Source of the DNA: Chryseolinea soli
GTDB taxonomy: Bacteria; Bacteroidota; Bacteroidia; Cytophagales; Cyclobacteriaceae
Length of the DNA: 64,000 bases
Assembly (NCBI RefSeq): GCF_003589925.1
Contig: NZ_CP032382.1
Span: 3,906,001-3,970,000, forward strand
Direction of reading: 5' to 3'
How positions within the stretch are numbered: the stretch's first letter is position 1; every line of letters starts with the position of its first letter. The position numbers and the translations under genes are program-made. This document shows, one piece after another, positions 52,859 to 61,335 of the stretch. The notes below the pieces were generated by a model. That model saw nothing but the letters and a program-made list of their open reading frames with translations. It searched no databases and was not told the DNA's origin.

Positions 52859-53419
52859 ATGACTGCTGATCAAATTCAAGAATTTGGCAATGTACAACGA
52901 ATAGAAGAGTCCCTTGCGAACGCGATGGGTGTTCCTAAATTATCCTCAGGATGGAAGACCATAAGAGACGATCGGGGTTGGAGACAAGATGAAAAATTAA
53001 TCGAATATGTATGGATAGTGATGATGAATCGTCATTCCGTTGGTCGTGGGGGATTAGTAACAGTAAGATTCAACGAGCATACCTTTAGAGGGAAGAAACA
53101 CCCTGATGAACTTGTTCGCGGAATCTTTAGTATAGGAGCAGACAACCAGATTCAAGAGTTTTATCAAGAGAAGACAGATGGTCATGCTGATCCAGTTATC
53201 GACTGCTTTCAATTGGATTTGTTTGATGCTAACAAAGGTATAACGCTAGATGGTGTCTCGTATAGAATTCATATTATCTCCGCCAATATCGATACAGTAA
53301 TAAAGGTTTCCAATCCCGTTACATCGCATTGGAGAAGATGGGAAGCAGAAATACAGAATTTAGCGAGCACATTGGTCGCCAATTCAGATAGTGGAAAACT
53401 AACTAGACTGTTCACTTGA
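52859..53419 (+). CDS. Orphan protein of unknown function in AT-richer DNA
   Basis: The 186-residue product has no signal peptide or membrane segment and I recognise no domain. It reads as mixed alpha/beta: IEYVWIVMMNRHSVGRGGLVTVRF, then ISANIDTVIKVSNPVTSHWRRW. Two 60-base lines from inside the gene have 24 and 21 G+C, against 32 in a line from the gene just before it, so the composition clearly differs from its surroundings. It begins 50 bases after the SUI1 stop. It may have arrived by transfer. There is no mobile-element gene beside it. Confidence 0.7.
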   Translation: MTADQIQEFGNVQRIEESLANAMGVPKLSSGWKTIRDDRGWRQDEKLIEYVWIVMMNRHSVGRGGLVTVRFNEHTFRGKKHPDELVRGIFSIGADNQIQEFYQEKTDGHADPVIDCFQLDLFDANKGITLDGVSYRIHIISANIDTVIKVSNPVTSHWRRWEAEIQNLASTLVANSDSGKLTRLFT

Positions 53420-53466
53420 AGAAGATGTAAGGAAACGACAGGAAGTACACCTCGATAGGAGTCGAA

Positions 53467-54249
53467 TCAAGCGTTTTGTAATCCGTCAAACCATTCCTTG
53501 AAGTCTCCTACCTTTTCCCGGCTCACAATAATTTCCTTATCAAACTCCTGCACAAGTGTGATCTTCAGCCGGCTGTTGGAATATACCAGTACATCCTTGA
53601 TGGCATTGATGTTCAAGATAAATGTTCGGTTAAGCCGGAAGAAAACCTTCGGATCGAGGATATCCTCCAGTGATTCCAGCGTATAGTCGATGATGAATTT
53701 CCGGTTTTGGGTGGTCACTAAATAGACGTCGCGGCCGTCGGCGTAGAAAAGGCCGATCTGGTCGGTGGTGATGGAGCGAATGTGTTCGCCCAGCTTTACC
53801 ATGAAACGCGTTTTGTACTCCTTCGTTTTCAGGTTGGCGACCAGTGCCTGCATGCGTTCGGGCTGATCCTTCGGCTGATGGAGTTGCTCGCGGAGGCTTT
53901 CCAGTTTTTTGAGCGCGGCCGAGAGATCGGTGAACGTGATGGGTTTCAGCAAATAGTCGATGCTGCTCACTTTGAATGCGTCGAGGGCAAACTCGTTGAA
54001 CGCCGTGGTGAAGATCACGGGTTTCTTCACGGGCACCTGTTGAAAGATCTGGAAGCTGAGGCCATCCTTCAATTGGATGTCCATAAAGATGAGGTCCACC
54101 TCGCTCTGGTGGTCGCGCAGCCACGCGACGGCGCTCTCTACGGTATCGAGGATGGCAGCCACCGTGGTGGAGGCGTCGTACTTCAACAGGTAGCGTTCCA
54201 GTTTTTCGGCAGCCGGTATTTCGTCTTCTATGATTAAAACCTTCATCAA
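53467..54249 (-). CDS. LytTR-family response regulator
   Basis: The receiver domain (residues ~1-120) has IEDE near the N-terminus, the phospho-acceptor Asp in FMDIQLKDG, and TTAF and LLKPI with the switch threonine and lysine. The C-terminal ~100 residues are a LytTR DNA-binding domain (IGLFYADGRDVYLVTTQNRKFII, FFRLNRTFILNINAI). It is the last gene of a unit with two kinase-like genes upstream; its start codon overlaps the stop of the pseudokinase gene by 4 bases. It likely controls envelope or stress genes, perhaps its own operon. Confidence 0.93.
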   Translation of the reverse strand: MMKVLIIEDEIPAAEKLERYLLKYDASTTVAAILDTVESAVAWLRDHQSEVDLIFMDIQLKDGLSFQIFQQVPVKKPVIFTTAFNEFALDAFKVSSIDYLLKPITFTDLSAALKKLESLREQLHQPKDQPERMQALVANLKTKEYKTRFMVKLGEHIRSITTDQIGLFYADGRDVYLVTTQNRKFIIDYTLESLEDILDPKVFFRLNRTFILNINAIKDVLVYSNSRLKITLVQEFDKEIIVSREKVGDFKEWFDGLQNA

Positions 54250-55295
54250 TATGTCGTGATTTCTTCCGCCACGCGAATCACGGGCAATTTAATATAATTT
54301 TCTTCGTAGGCCTTCACCTTGATCAGGGTGAGGTCGCTGTAGAGGGAATAGGAACGTTGCAGCCGGTTCATAGCCAGCTCGGTATTGGGGTGCTGCAGCA
54401 GGCGGTCGTTCAGTTTGCTTTGAATGGTGATATAGTCGTCTTCCCAGTAGCAGCGAATGATCATCGGCTCGAAGCGCGAGATGATGGTGTTGCGCACAAG
54501 GCTTTCGATGATGATGGGCAGCGAGCCGGGGATGAGCATGGCATCGAGCTCGGCCGCCTCCAGGGAAGACTCCAACCGAAGTTGGCCGAAATGTTTTTCA
54601 TTGAGCAATTTCACCAGGTTTTTGGCGGCCTCCAACTCCGTGGCCACGGGAACAAGCTCCTTGTGACGATTGCTGAGCACATAGCGATAGGCGCTGGCCA
54701 GGCAATCGATGTATTCTTCGGCCTGCTCCACGTCGCGGTACATCAATGTGATAAGGCTTTCCAGGCTTTCGTACAGCAGCTCCGGATTTACGTCGTTTTT
54801 AAATTCCACCATTTCCGCTTCCAACACTTCCTGCTGTTGCTTCTCGATGCTCAGCTTTAGGGTGTTCTCTTTTTGCAGGTAATGGTTGCTGAAGTACAGG
54901 ATATTGTATAACAGCGCCGTCACGGTGAACAGGATGAGGAAGATCAACGTCTGAACGCCGCTCATGCTGAACCCAACGCCATATTTGAAATACAAATGCA
55001 ATCCCAGGAAGACCAAGCCGACGGAAAGCAATGTGGTGATGATAAACTGAACCGGAACCCTCACCGGCAGGTACCGCTCGGGAAGAAATTTATCCAGCAG
55101 CACAATGACCGCCCGCATAGACTCCAGCGAGAGGTACATCAACACAATAAACACATACACTTCCTGGCTGCTGAAGAAGTCATTCAACTGCGACACATGG
55201 TTGTTGATGAGCAGGACCAGTAAATAGGCCATCACGCCATACACCAGGGGGGTGAGGAGCCGGAAAAATGCATTATGGATAAAATACCGCTTCAT
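54246..55295 (-). CDS. Histidine-kinase-like membrane protein without the phospho-acceptor histidine (pseudokinase)
   Basis: The N-terminal ~130 residues have four transmembrane helices, as in the LytS/YehU kinase group. The H-box that reads SPHYLFNSLNTI in the neighbouring kinase here reads NPELLYESLESL: the histidine is replaced by glutamate and the asparagine by glutamate. The ATP-binding N-box reads IIIESLVRNTIISR instead of ILVENAVKHNN, and the G-box is lost (AMNRLQRSYSLYSD). The rest of the fold can still be aligned, including the MYRDVEQAEEYIDCLASAYRYVLSNRHKELV stretch, and length is normal. It therefore cannot autophosphorylate as a histidine kinase but could dimerise with the intact kinase and tune it. 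The gene overlaps both neighbours by 4 bases. Confidence 0.88.
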   Translation of the reverse strand: MKRYFIHNAFFRLLTPLVYGVMAYLLVLLINNHVSQLNDFFSSQEVYVFIVLMYLSLESMRAVIVLLDKFLPERYLPVRVPVQFIITTLLSVGLVFLGLHLYFKYGVGFSMSGVQTLIFLILFTVTALLYNILYFSNHYLQKENTLKLSIEKQQQEVLEAEMVEFKNDVNPELLYESLESLITLMYRDVEQAEEYIDCLASAYRYVLSNRHKELVPVATELEAAKNLVKLLNEKHFGQLRLESSLEAAELDAMLIPGSLPIIIESLVRNTIISRFEPMIIRCYWEDDYITIQSKLNDRLLQHPNTELAMNRLQRSYSLYSDLTLIKVKAYEENYIKLPVIRVAEEITTY

Positions 55296-56398
55296 GCGCT
55301 GTGTTTCTGTTCTTGCTCGCGTGTTTTCAAATGAATGACCGGTAAAGTGACCGAAAACTTGTCGTCGTCTTTGATCTCGATCTTCTTGTCCGTAAAGAAT
55401 TCGTATCGCTTCTGAATATTTTCAAGCCCTACCCGGAACGACTGTACGCCCGTGAGATTTCCGGTTTTGGTGTTGATCACTTTCAAAAACATGTTGTCCT
55501 GGGCCGTGATGTAGATGAAGAGCTTTTTGTCCGTGTTGAGGTTGTTGTGCTTCACAGCGTTTTCCACCAGGATCTGCAAGGTGAGTGGCGGGATCTTGGT
55601 GTGCATGATGTTGTGGGGCAGATTGATCTCGACGGTTAAGAGCTGCTGAAAGCGGATCCGGAGCAAATAATAATATGACTGTACAAAATCGATCTCGTCC
55701 TGCAGCGTCACATACTGTTTGTGTTGGGTGGATAGAATGTATTGATAGGTTTGCACCAGCCGGCGAATAAATTGCTCGGCGGAAGGCGTGTCTTTATAGA
55801 GAAGCGATGAGATCGTGTTCAGGCTGTTGAACAAATAATGCGGGCTGATCTGGCTCTTCAACGCTTCGAACTGCAACTCCAGTTGTTTGCGTTCGCGTTG
55901 GATATTTTCGATCTGTGCTACGGCATAATGTTGATAGGAGTAGAGCAGCGCATAGATCACTTTGTAGATAAACAGAGTGGCCAGCAAAAGAATGCCCAGC
56001 TTCACTTTCAAATCGACATCCTGCAAGGAAAATCCATTCCAAAAAACATCGGCGCCAAAGAGCGCGATGCAGCCTTGAACGAGGGCAAGCGTGAGGAGCA
56101 GGGCAACTGCGTAGTTGGCCAGGTAGCCCGCGACAAAGCGTGCGGCATAATAATTTCTCCAAGGCAACGCCCGGTCCAGCAGACGGTTCGCATAATACAA
56201 TGCAAAGCCGTTGAGGCACCCAATGCCGATGCCCACCAGCATCCCGGTGAAATTTTCGCGGATCGTGGGGAAAGAATCCGTTTCACTGAAATGAAGGTAA
56301 GCAAAGAGCAGCCATCCCAAGGCTCCGGAGATGAAGGTGACCAGGAGCGTTCTTCGAAACAAGGCATTCATGTAGTAGGATCGGGATGAAGAACTCAT
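55292..56398 (-). CDS. LytS/YehU-type sensor histidine kinase
   Basis: The membrane sensor has about 368 residues. The N-terminal half has four helices and no recognisable extracellular domain. The H-box is SPHYLFNSLNTI, the catalytic part has PPLTLQILVENAVKHNN and VGLENIQKRYEFF. The kinase should phosphorylate the LytTR regulator two genes downstream. It starts 37 bases after the stop of the SDYY-repeat gene; the ATG at 56398 was chosen over a GTG at 56413. On the minus strand TACCTTAG lies at 56403..56410, one base away from a -7 box, so it may also have a weak own promoter. Confidence 0.92.
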   Translation of the reverse strand: MSSSSRSYYMNALFRRTLLVTFISGALGWLLFAYLHFSETDSFPTIRENFTGMLVGIGIGCLNGFALYYANRLLDRALPWRNYYAARFVAGYLANYAVALLLTLALVQGCIALFGADVFWNGFSLQDVDLKVKLGILLLATLFIYKVIYALLYSYQHYAVAQIENIQRERKQLELQFEALKSQISPHYLFNSLNTISSLLYKDTPSAEQFIRRLVQTYQYILSTQHKQYVTLQDEIDFVQSYYYLLRIRFQQLLTVEINLPHNIMHTKIPPLTLQILVENAVKHNNLNTDKKLFIYITAQDNMFLKVINTKTGNLTGVQSFRVGLENIQKRYEFFTDKKIEIKDDDKFSVTLPVIHLKTREQEQKHSA

Positions 56399-56434
56399 GC
56401 AACTAAGGTACACATAAAAAGGCTCACGCGCAGG

Positions 56435-57907
56435 TTAGTCAATCGCTTTCATAACCCTTCCATAGTAGGTCTCTGAGTCGATCTTTTTCGCGGCCGCGCG
56501 ATAAGCGTCCTTCACCGTGCTGTCGCTGTTCTTCACCTGCTCGGAAAGAGAAATCAATACTTCGGTGAGGTAATGGTCGCTGTCGATGTTGCCGCTGGCG
56601 TTGAGGATGTCGATCAGTTGGGCCCGGCTGAGGTCTTTCCGGGCGGCTGTGCGCAATACCTCGCTGGCATAATTGGCCGAGCCCAGGTGTCCGGCCACGG
56701 TGATCAATTGTTTGAACGATTCGTCGGAGAACTTTTGATGCTCCAGGATATTCTTCAAGGTTCCAGAAGCATAGTAGTCAGACTCGACCGAACTGCCCAC
56801 CAGGGACACCACTTGTGCCTGCACTTCAGGGTCCATGTTGTTGCGTGTGGCCATGGTGTTGAAGACGGAAGTTTTATAATAGTCGGAACCTACGTCGGCC
56901 AGCGCGTTCACGGTGCTTTTCAACATGGTCTTCGAGATGCCGGGTTTATTCAAGGCTTTGGTCAGCACCTGCGTGCGATAATAATCGGAAGGAATGTTTT
57001 TGGACACCAGGACCACTTCGTTCAGTGATTCTTCTTTCACGCCATCCTCTTCCAGCAACGTAGTGAGCACGACGGAGAGATAGTAGTCCGATTTTATTTC
57101 AGCAGCCGATTGAAGCACTACTTTGATCTGAGCAGGCGATGCCGAAACTTTTTTCAATGCTTCTTTCAACACCACGGACTTATAGTAATCGGAGTTGATC
57201 TTTTGCGTACCCTTGAAGAACGCATCCGCCGACTCCGGCGTGGCCATCATCTTGTTGATGTTGTTTTGTAATACCGTAGATAAATAATAATCCGAACTGA
57301 TGGCCGAAGCGATCTTTGTTACCACGTTCGACATCTCGCTGGGGGGGATATTCTTTTCCAGCAAAAGCTTTGCGTAGTGTGCCTTCACATAGTCGCTTTC
57401 AAGTCGCGTTATTTCGGCAACTGCTGCGGCGCTTCCACCCTGGTTGTAGAACCGGTTCAACCGGCCCTCAGCGCCCAGTGTAGTGGTGCGCACCAGTTCG
57501 GGCAGGATCTCACCCAGCCAGGTTTTGCCGTTGGGCTCCCAGTCCATTTTGTTGCGGCCTTCATAATATTCCTTCTTGATCTTGCCGCCACCCAGCGACT
57601 CCACCACGATGGCGCGCTTACTGCCGAAGACGGTTTTTGTGATTTCCAGGTAGCCGTTGTCGGAAAGGCTTTTGATGTCTTTGTCGTCGTCGGTCACTTC
57701 AATTTTGCCGCGGATCTCCACGTTGAAGTTGGTGACACCCGTGGAAGTTTTCCACCGTTGGACGCCATTGGAAGAGTGAATGCTGATGTTGGTTGATTTG
57801 TCGCTGGAGGAGGAAACCGTGGTTTCGTCCTGCGCGCGGCCCGGGATCGAAAGGGAGGCCATGAAAATAAAAGAAGAGATCCACCGGTACCAAGATTGCG
57901 TCGTCAT
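56435..57907 (-). CDS. Secreted protein of about ten SDYY-type tandem repeats
   Basis: A signal peptide (ends PGRAQ) is followed by a beta-rich domain (residues ~28-140) that starts TNISIHSSNGVQRW. From residue ~165 to the end there are about ten repeats of 34-35 residues, each opening with a form of I-x-SDYY-x-x-x-V-L and continuing with a second helix. Examples are KINSDYYKSVVLKEAL, EIKSDYYLSVVLTTLL and NIPSDYYRTQVLTKAL; later units decay to SANY, SDHY and SETY. Helix pairs of this kind should stack into a superhelix for binding a partner. Similar SDY-repeats occur beside BlaR-like and other sensor proteins. It is directly upstream of a kinase-pseudokinase-LytTR set on the same strand and is a likely periplasmic input or output of that system. 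Confidence 0.85.
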   Translation of the reverse strand: MTTQSWYRWISSFIFMASLSIPGRAQDETTVSSSSDKSTNISIHSSNGVQRWKTSTGVTNFNVEIRGKIEVTDDDKDIKSLSDNGYLEITKTVFGSKRAIVVESLGGGKIKKEYYEGRNKMDWEPNGKTWLGEILPELVRTTTLGAEGRLNRFYNQGGSAAAVAEITRLESDYVKAHYAKLLLEKNIPPSEMSNVVTKIASAISSDYYLSTVLQNNINKMMATPESADAFFKGTQKINSDYYKSVVLKEALKKVSASPAQIKVVLQSAAEIKSDYYLSVVLTTLLEEDGVKEESLNEVVLVSKNIPSDYYRTQVLTKALNKPGISKTMLKSTVNALADVGSDYYKTSVFNTMATRNNMDPEVQAQVVSLVGSSVESDYYASGTLKNILEHQKFSDESFKQLITVAGHLGSANYASEVLRTAARKDLSRAQLIDILNASGNIDSDHYLTEVLISLSEQVKNSDSTVKDAYRAAAKKIDSETYYGRVMKAID

Positions 57908-58239
57908 AGCAAGTTTGCGTTTGTTTCTAAGCGTGTTTACGGTACAAGTATCCGGAGAAGATACACCCCTTGAAAGGGATATGTAGCGAACTGTAAGACC
58001 GGTGTACTGAACCGTTGCTCCCTGGAAAAAGGCACGTCAGAAGGCGCGATCGAAAACGAACGTGCAAGTGCAAACGTTGGCCGGCAACCAGCCTAATCCA
58101 GCCCCACAGCCCATTTTTGCGCGCTTGCGAGTCATTCCGTCCTCAGGTACTTTTTAAACGCCATCCGTGTATTCCGGTTGATTGTCTGTGACAAACCTTC
58201 CTATATTGACGCCCATCATTAACCTAAACTTTATTCCGA
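57908..58239. other. Divergent intergenic region
   Basis: These 332 bases separate the SDYY-repeat gene (minus) from the amidohydrolase operon (plus). They must hold both promoters. I looked for -7 boxes on both strands; only poor matches are present (TATATTGA near 58203). No hairpin, RNA gene or further reading frame is supported. Confidence 0.5.
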
Positions 58240-59934
58240 ATGAAGAGTATTTACCTGAAACACCTGTTTACCGCTATGGTGCTGGTGTTGGGACTGGGAA
58301 TGCCAACCCTGCTTCGCGCCCAGGAGGAGCGAACCCTGGGCCCCGTTTCCGGCACGTATGCCATCACGAACGTTACCGTTATCCAGGCCCCCGGACGCAA
58401 GCTGGACATGGGCACTGTGGTGATCAAGAACGGGATCATCACCGCTGTGGGCAAAGGCATCGCCGTCCCACCCGAAGCCATCGTCATTAAAGGCGACAGC
58501 CTCTTTGTGTATGCCGGCTTTATTGACGGTCTTTCCCGCACGGGCGTCGTCAAGCCCAAAGATGAAACAAAAGAGAAAGTAAAAGACCCGGGCAATCCGC
58601 CGCCGGACCGCGCGGGCATCACGCCGCAAAACGACGTGCGCAATGCTTTGAACCCGACCGACAAAACGGTAGAAGACTTACGCGCCCTCGGATTCACCAC
58701 GGCGCAGGTAGTACCCTATGGTGGCATGTTGCCCGGCAACGCCGCGGTGGTGTCGTTGGGTGGAAAGTCGGCCGACGAAATGGTGTTGGTTTCGAAAACG
58801 GCGCTCTATTCGGAGTTCACTACAGCCGAACGCATCTACCCCGCCACGGTGCTGGGGGTGATGGCCAAGTATCGTGAATTGTACCGGCAGGCGGCTCAGG
58901 CAAAATCGTATGAATCGCTCTACGCCTCCAATCGCACGGGACTTGAGCGTCCGTCGCCCGACCGTATCCTGGAAGCGTTTTATCCCGTCATCGACAAGCG
59001 CGAGCCTGTATTGTTCAAAGCCGAAAAAATACTCGACGTTCAACGCGCCATCACGCTGCAGACTGACTTAGGTTTCTCGCTGATTGCGGCCAACGTGAAA
59101 GAAGGATGGGATGTGCTCCCGAAAATAAAATCCAACAACGTGAAAGTGTTCCTGAGCCTCGATCTTCCCGAAGAAAAGAAAGAAGAGAAAAAGGACGACA
59201 AGAAAGATGTAAAGAAAGAAGAGAAGGCAAAGCCCGACCCGGAGAAAGAAAAGCTGGAAAAACGCAAGGCTGAATTTGTTACGCTCTACGCTGCGCAACC
59301 TACGGCCTTTCAAAAAGCAGGTGTGCCCTTCGGATTCTCGACCCTCACCGCTAAGACCAAAGACATCCCCGCCAACTTGCGTCGCATGATCAAGGAAGGT
59401 CTCACCGAAGACCAGGCGTTGGCCGCGCTCACCACAAACGCAGCCCAGATTCTGGGCATGTCCGACCGGTTGGGCTCGATAGACAATGGCAAGATCGCCA
59501 ACCTTGTCATCACGCGTAAACCGTATTTCAATGAAAAAGCGCAAGTGCGTTATGTGTTCGTGGACGGCGTGGTCTATAAATATGAGGCGAAAGAAGAGAA
59601 GAAAACAGACGCCAAGAAAATTGACGTTAGCGGTACGTGGTCCTATTCTATCGAGACGCCACAGGGTGCCAACAGTGGCAAACTGAAGTTGAAGAAGCAA
59701 GGCGACAACTACACCGGCACCATCACCTCACCCTATGCCGACAAAGAGGTTGAACTGAAAACCGTATCGCTGGACAACAATCAACTGACGTATTCCTATT
59801 CGCTTCAGGTGGAAGGCAGCACGGTCAACGTAGACGCTGCGGTAACCGTTGACGCCGACACCTTCGAGGGCTCCGTGACCACCGCTCAGTATGGAAGTTT
59901 TCCCACCAAGGGCACCAAGGATCCCAATCGCTAA
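58240..59934 (+). CDS. Secreted amidohydrolase-fold protein lacking the metal ligands, with a C-terminal beta domain
   Basis: The product has 564 residues and a signal peptide (ends TLLRAQ). The composite beta-sandwich of amidohydrolases is clear (YAITNVTVIQAPGRKLDMG, VVIKNGIITAVGKG). Where the metal-binding HxH should follow PGxID, it reads YAGFIDGLSRTG. Later positions have no histidines either (SLIAANVKEGW, GFSTLTAKTKD). The end LGSIDNGKIANLVI is typical of the family. A stretch of Lys/Glu/Asp (EEKKEEKKDDKKDVKKEE) interrupts the barrel. The last ~110 residues (SGTWSYSIETPQGANSGKL and on) form an added beta domain. It is the first gene of a three-gene operon and probably not an active hydrolase by itself. 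Confidence 0.88.
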   Translation: MKSIYLKHLFTAMVLVLGLGMPTLLRAQEERTLGPVSGTYAITNVTVIQAPGRKLDMGTVVIKNGIITAVGKGIAVPPEAIVIKGDSLFVYAGFIDGLSRTGVVKPKDETKEKVKDPGNPPPDRAGITPQNDVRNALNPTDKTVEDLRALGFTTAQVVPYGGMLPGNAAVVSLGGKSADEMVLVSKTALYSEFTTAERIYPATVLGVMAKYRELYRQAAQAKSYESLYASNRTGLERPSPDRILEAFYPVIDKREPVLFKAEKILDVQRAITLQTDLGFSLIAANVKEGWDVLPKIKSNNVKVFLSLDLPEEKKEEKKDDKKDVKKEEKAKPDPEKEKLEKRKAEFVTLYAAQPTAFQKAGVPFGFSTLTAKTKDIPANLRRMIKEGLTEDQALAALTTNAAQILGMSDRLGSIDNGKIANLVITRKPYFNEKAQVRYVFVDGVVYKYEAKEEKKTDAKKIDVSGTWSYSIETPQGANSGKLKLKKQGDNYTGTITSPYADKEVELKTVSLDNNQLTYSYSLQVEGSTVNVDAAVTVDADTFEGSVTTAQYGSFPTKGTKDPNR

Positions 59935-59946
59935 GACTTAAACCTC

Positions 59947-61326
59947 ATGAACACCATGAAAAAGATATTCTACAGTTTCGCGTTGCTCGCCCTTGTCACC
60001 TTCGCCCATGCGCAGGTGGAGCGCGGCAACCTCCTGATAAAAAACGGCACCGTGTTGACGGTGACCAAAGGCACGTTTGAAAATACAGACGTGCTCGTGA
60101 AAGATGGCAAGATCAGCCAGATCGGCAAAAACATCGCCGCACCCGCAGGCGTGAAAGTCATCGATGCTACGGGACAATTTGTGATGCCCGGCATCATCGA
60201 TGCGCACTCCCACGCAGGCCTCGACGCCATCAATGAAGCCACCAGCCCCGTAACAGCGGAAGTATTTACGGGCGATGTGTTAAATCCTTTCCAAGTAACC
60301 TTGTATCGCGCATTAGGCGGTGGCGTAACCACGATCCACGCCATGCACGGCTCGGCCAATGCCATCGGCGGCCAATGCGAAACGATCAAGCTGCGCTATG
60401 GTGTGAAGGACGGCGACGGTCTTCGCATGGAAGGCGCGCCGCGTACCATCAAATTTGCGCTTGGTGAAAACCCTACGCGTGTTCACGGTGGTGGCAGCAG
60501 CATTGTGCCCCGCACCCGCATGGGGGTGGAGTTTGTGATCCGCGAATCGTTCAGCAAAGCCAAGGAATACATGGAGGCGTGGGACAAATACAACAAGGCC
60601 AAAACACAAAAAGGCTTTCGCGGCACCCCACCCGCTTACAACCTGCGCCTGGAAACGCTTGCTGAAATCTTAAAAGGCAACATCATTATTCACTGCCACA
60701 GCTACCGCGCCGACGAGATCAACATGCTGTTGAACGTGTGCAAAGATTTCGGCGTAAAACGACTGGTGTTCCAGCACGTCAACGAAGGCTTTAAAGTAGC
60801 ACCTGAGTTGGCAAAGTTTGGCGCCATGGCGTCGGTGTTTGCCGACTGGTGGGCCTATAAATTTGAAGTGTATTACTCGACGGCCTACAACGCGGCGATC
60901 CTTACGCGCAACGGCGTAGTGACCTCCATCAACTCCGACGACGCCGAGCTGATGCGCCACCTCTATCATGAAGCCGCCAAGACCCAAAAGTATGGCAACC
61001 TCACCGACGACGAGGCCTTGGCCCTGATCACGTTGAATCCGGCCAAGCAACTGGGCATCGATTCGCGGGTAGGTTCTCTGGAAGTGGGCAAGGAGGCAGA
61101 CATCGCCATCTTCAACGCGCATCCGCTCTCCTCGTACACCATCCCCATGATCACCGTGGTGGACGGTGTGGTGCGCTTCGATCGCGAGAAGGATGCCGAT
61201 GATGTGCGCATCTACGTCGATCCCACCCAGGCGGTCGACATCGCCACGATTCAAGGCGGCGAGCAAGAAGATCATTGCATGGACGGCGCGGAAGACGCGT
61301 TTGGTAAATTGTTTGGCCTTAACTAA
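59947..61326 (+). CDS. Secreted amidohydrolase with intact metal site
   Basis: The 459-residue product has a signal peptide (ends TFAHAQ). The amidohydrolase hallmarks are all present: VMPGIIDAHSHAGL holds the HxH, IIIHCHSYRADE and LVFQHVNEG the next two histidines, and INSDDAELMRHLYHEA the aspartate. LGIDSRVGSLEVGKEADIAI is the usual end. It is like D-aminoacylases, imidazolonepropionase-like proteins and other cyclic-amide or peptide hydrolases; the substrate is not known. It begins 12 bases after the first operon gene and ends 9 bases before the third, so the three proteins are likely made in a fixed ratio. Confidence 0.92.
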   Translation: MNTMKKIFYSFALLALVTFAHAQVERGNLLIKNGTVLTVTKGTFENTDVLVKDGKISQIGKNIAAPAGVKVIDATGQFVMPGIIDAHSHAGLDAINEATSPVTAEVFTGDVLNPFQVTLYRALGGGVTTIHAMHGSANAIGGQCETIKLRYGVKDGDGLRMEGAPRTIKFALGENPTRVHGGGSSIVPRTRMGVEFVIRESFSKAKEYMEAWDKYNKAKTQKGFRGTPPAYNLRLETLAEILKGNIIIHCHSYRADEINMLLNVCKDFGVKRLVFQHVNEGFKVAPELAKFGAMASVFADWWAYKFEVYYSTAYNAAILTRNGVVTSINSDDAELMRHLYHEAAKTQKYGNLTDDEALALITLNPAKQLGIDSRVGSLEVGKEADIAIFNAHPLSSYTIPMITVVDGVVRFDREKDADDVRIYVDPTQAVDIATIQGGEQEDHCMDGAEDAFGKLFGLN

Positions 61327-61335
61327 GCAGAACTC

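Noticed and set aside
56399..56434. Terminator between the SDYY-repeat gene and the kinase gene
   Set aside because: A T run exists on the minus strand, but the sequence before it does not form a convincing stem.
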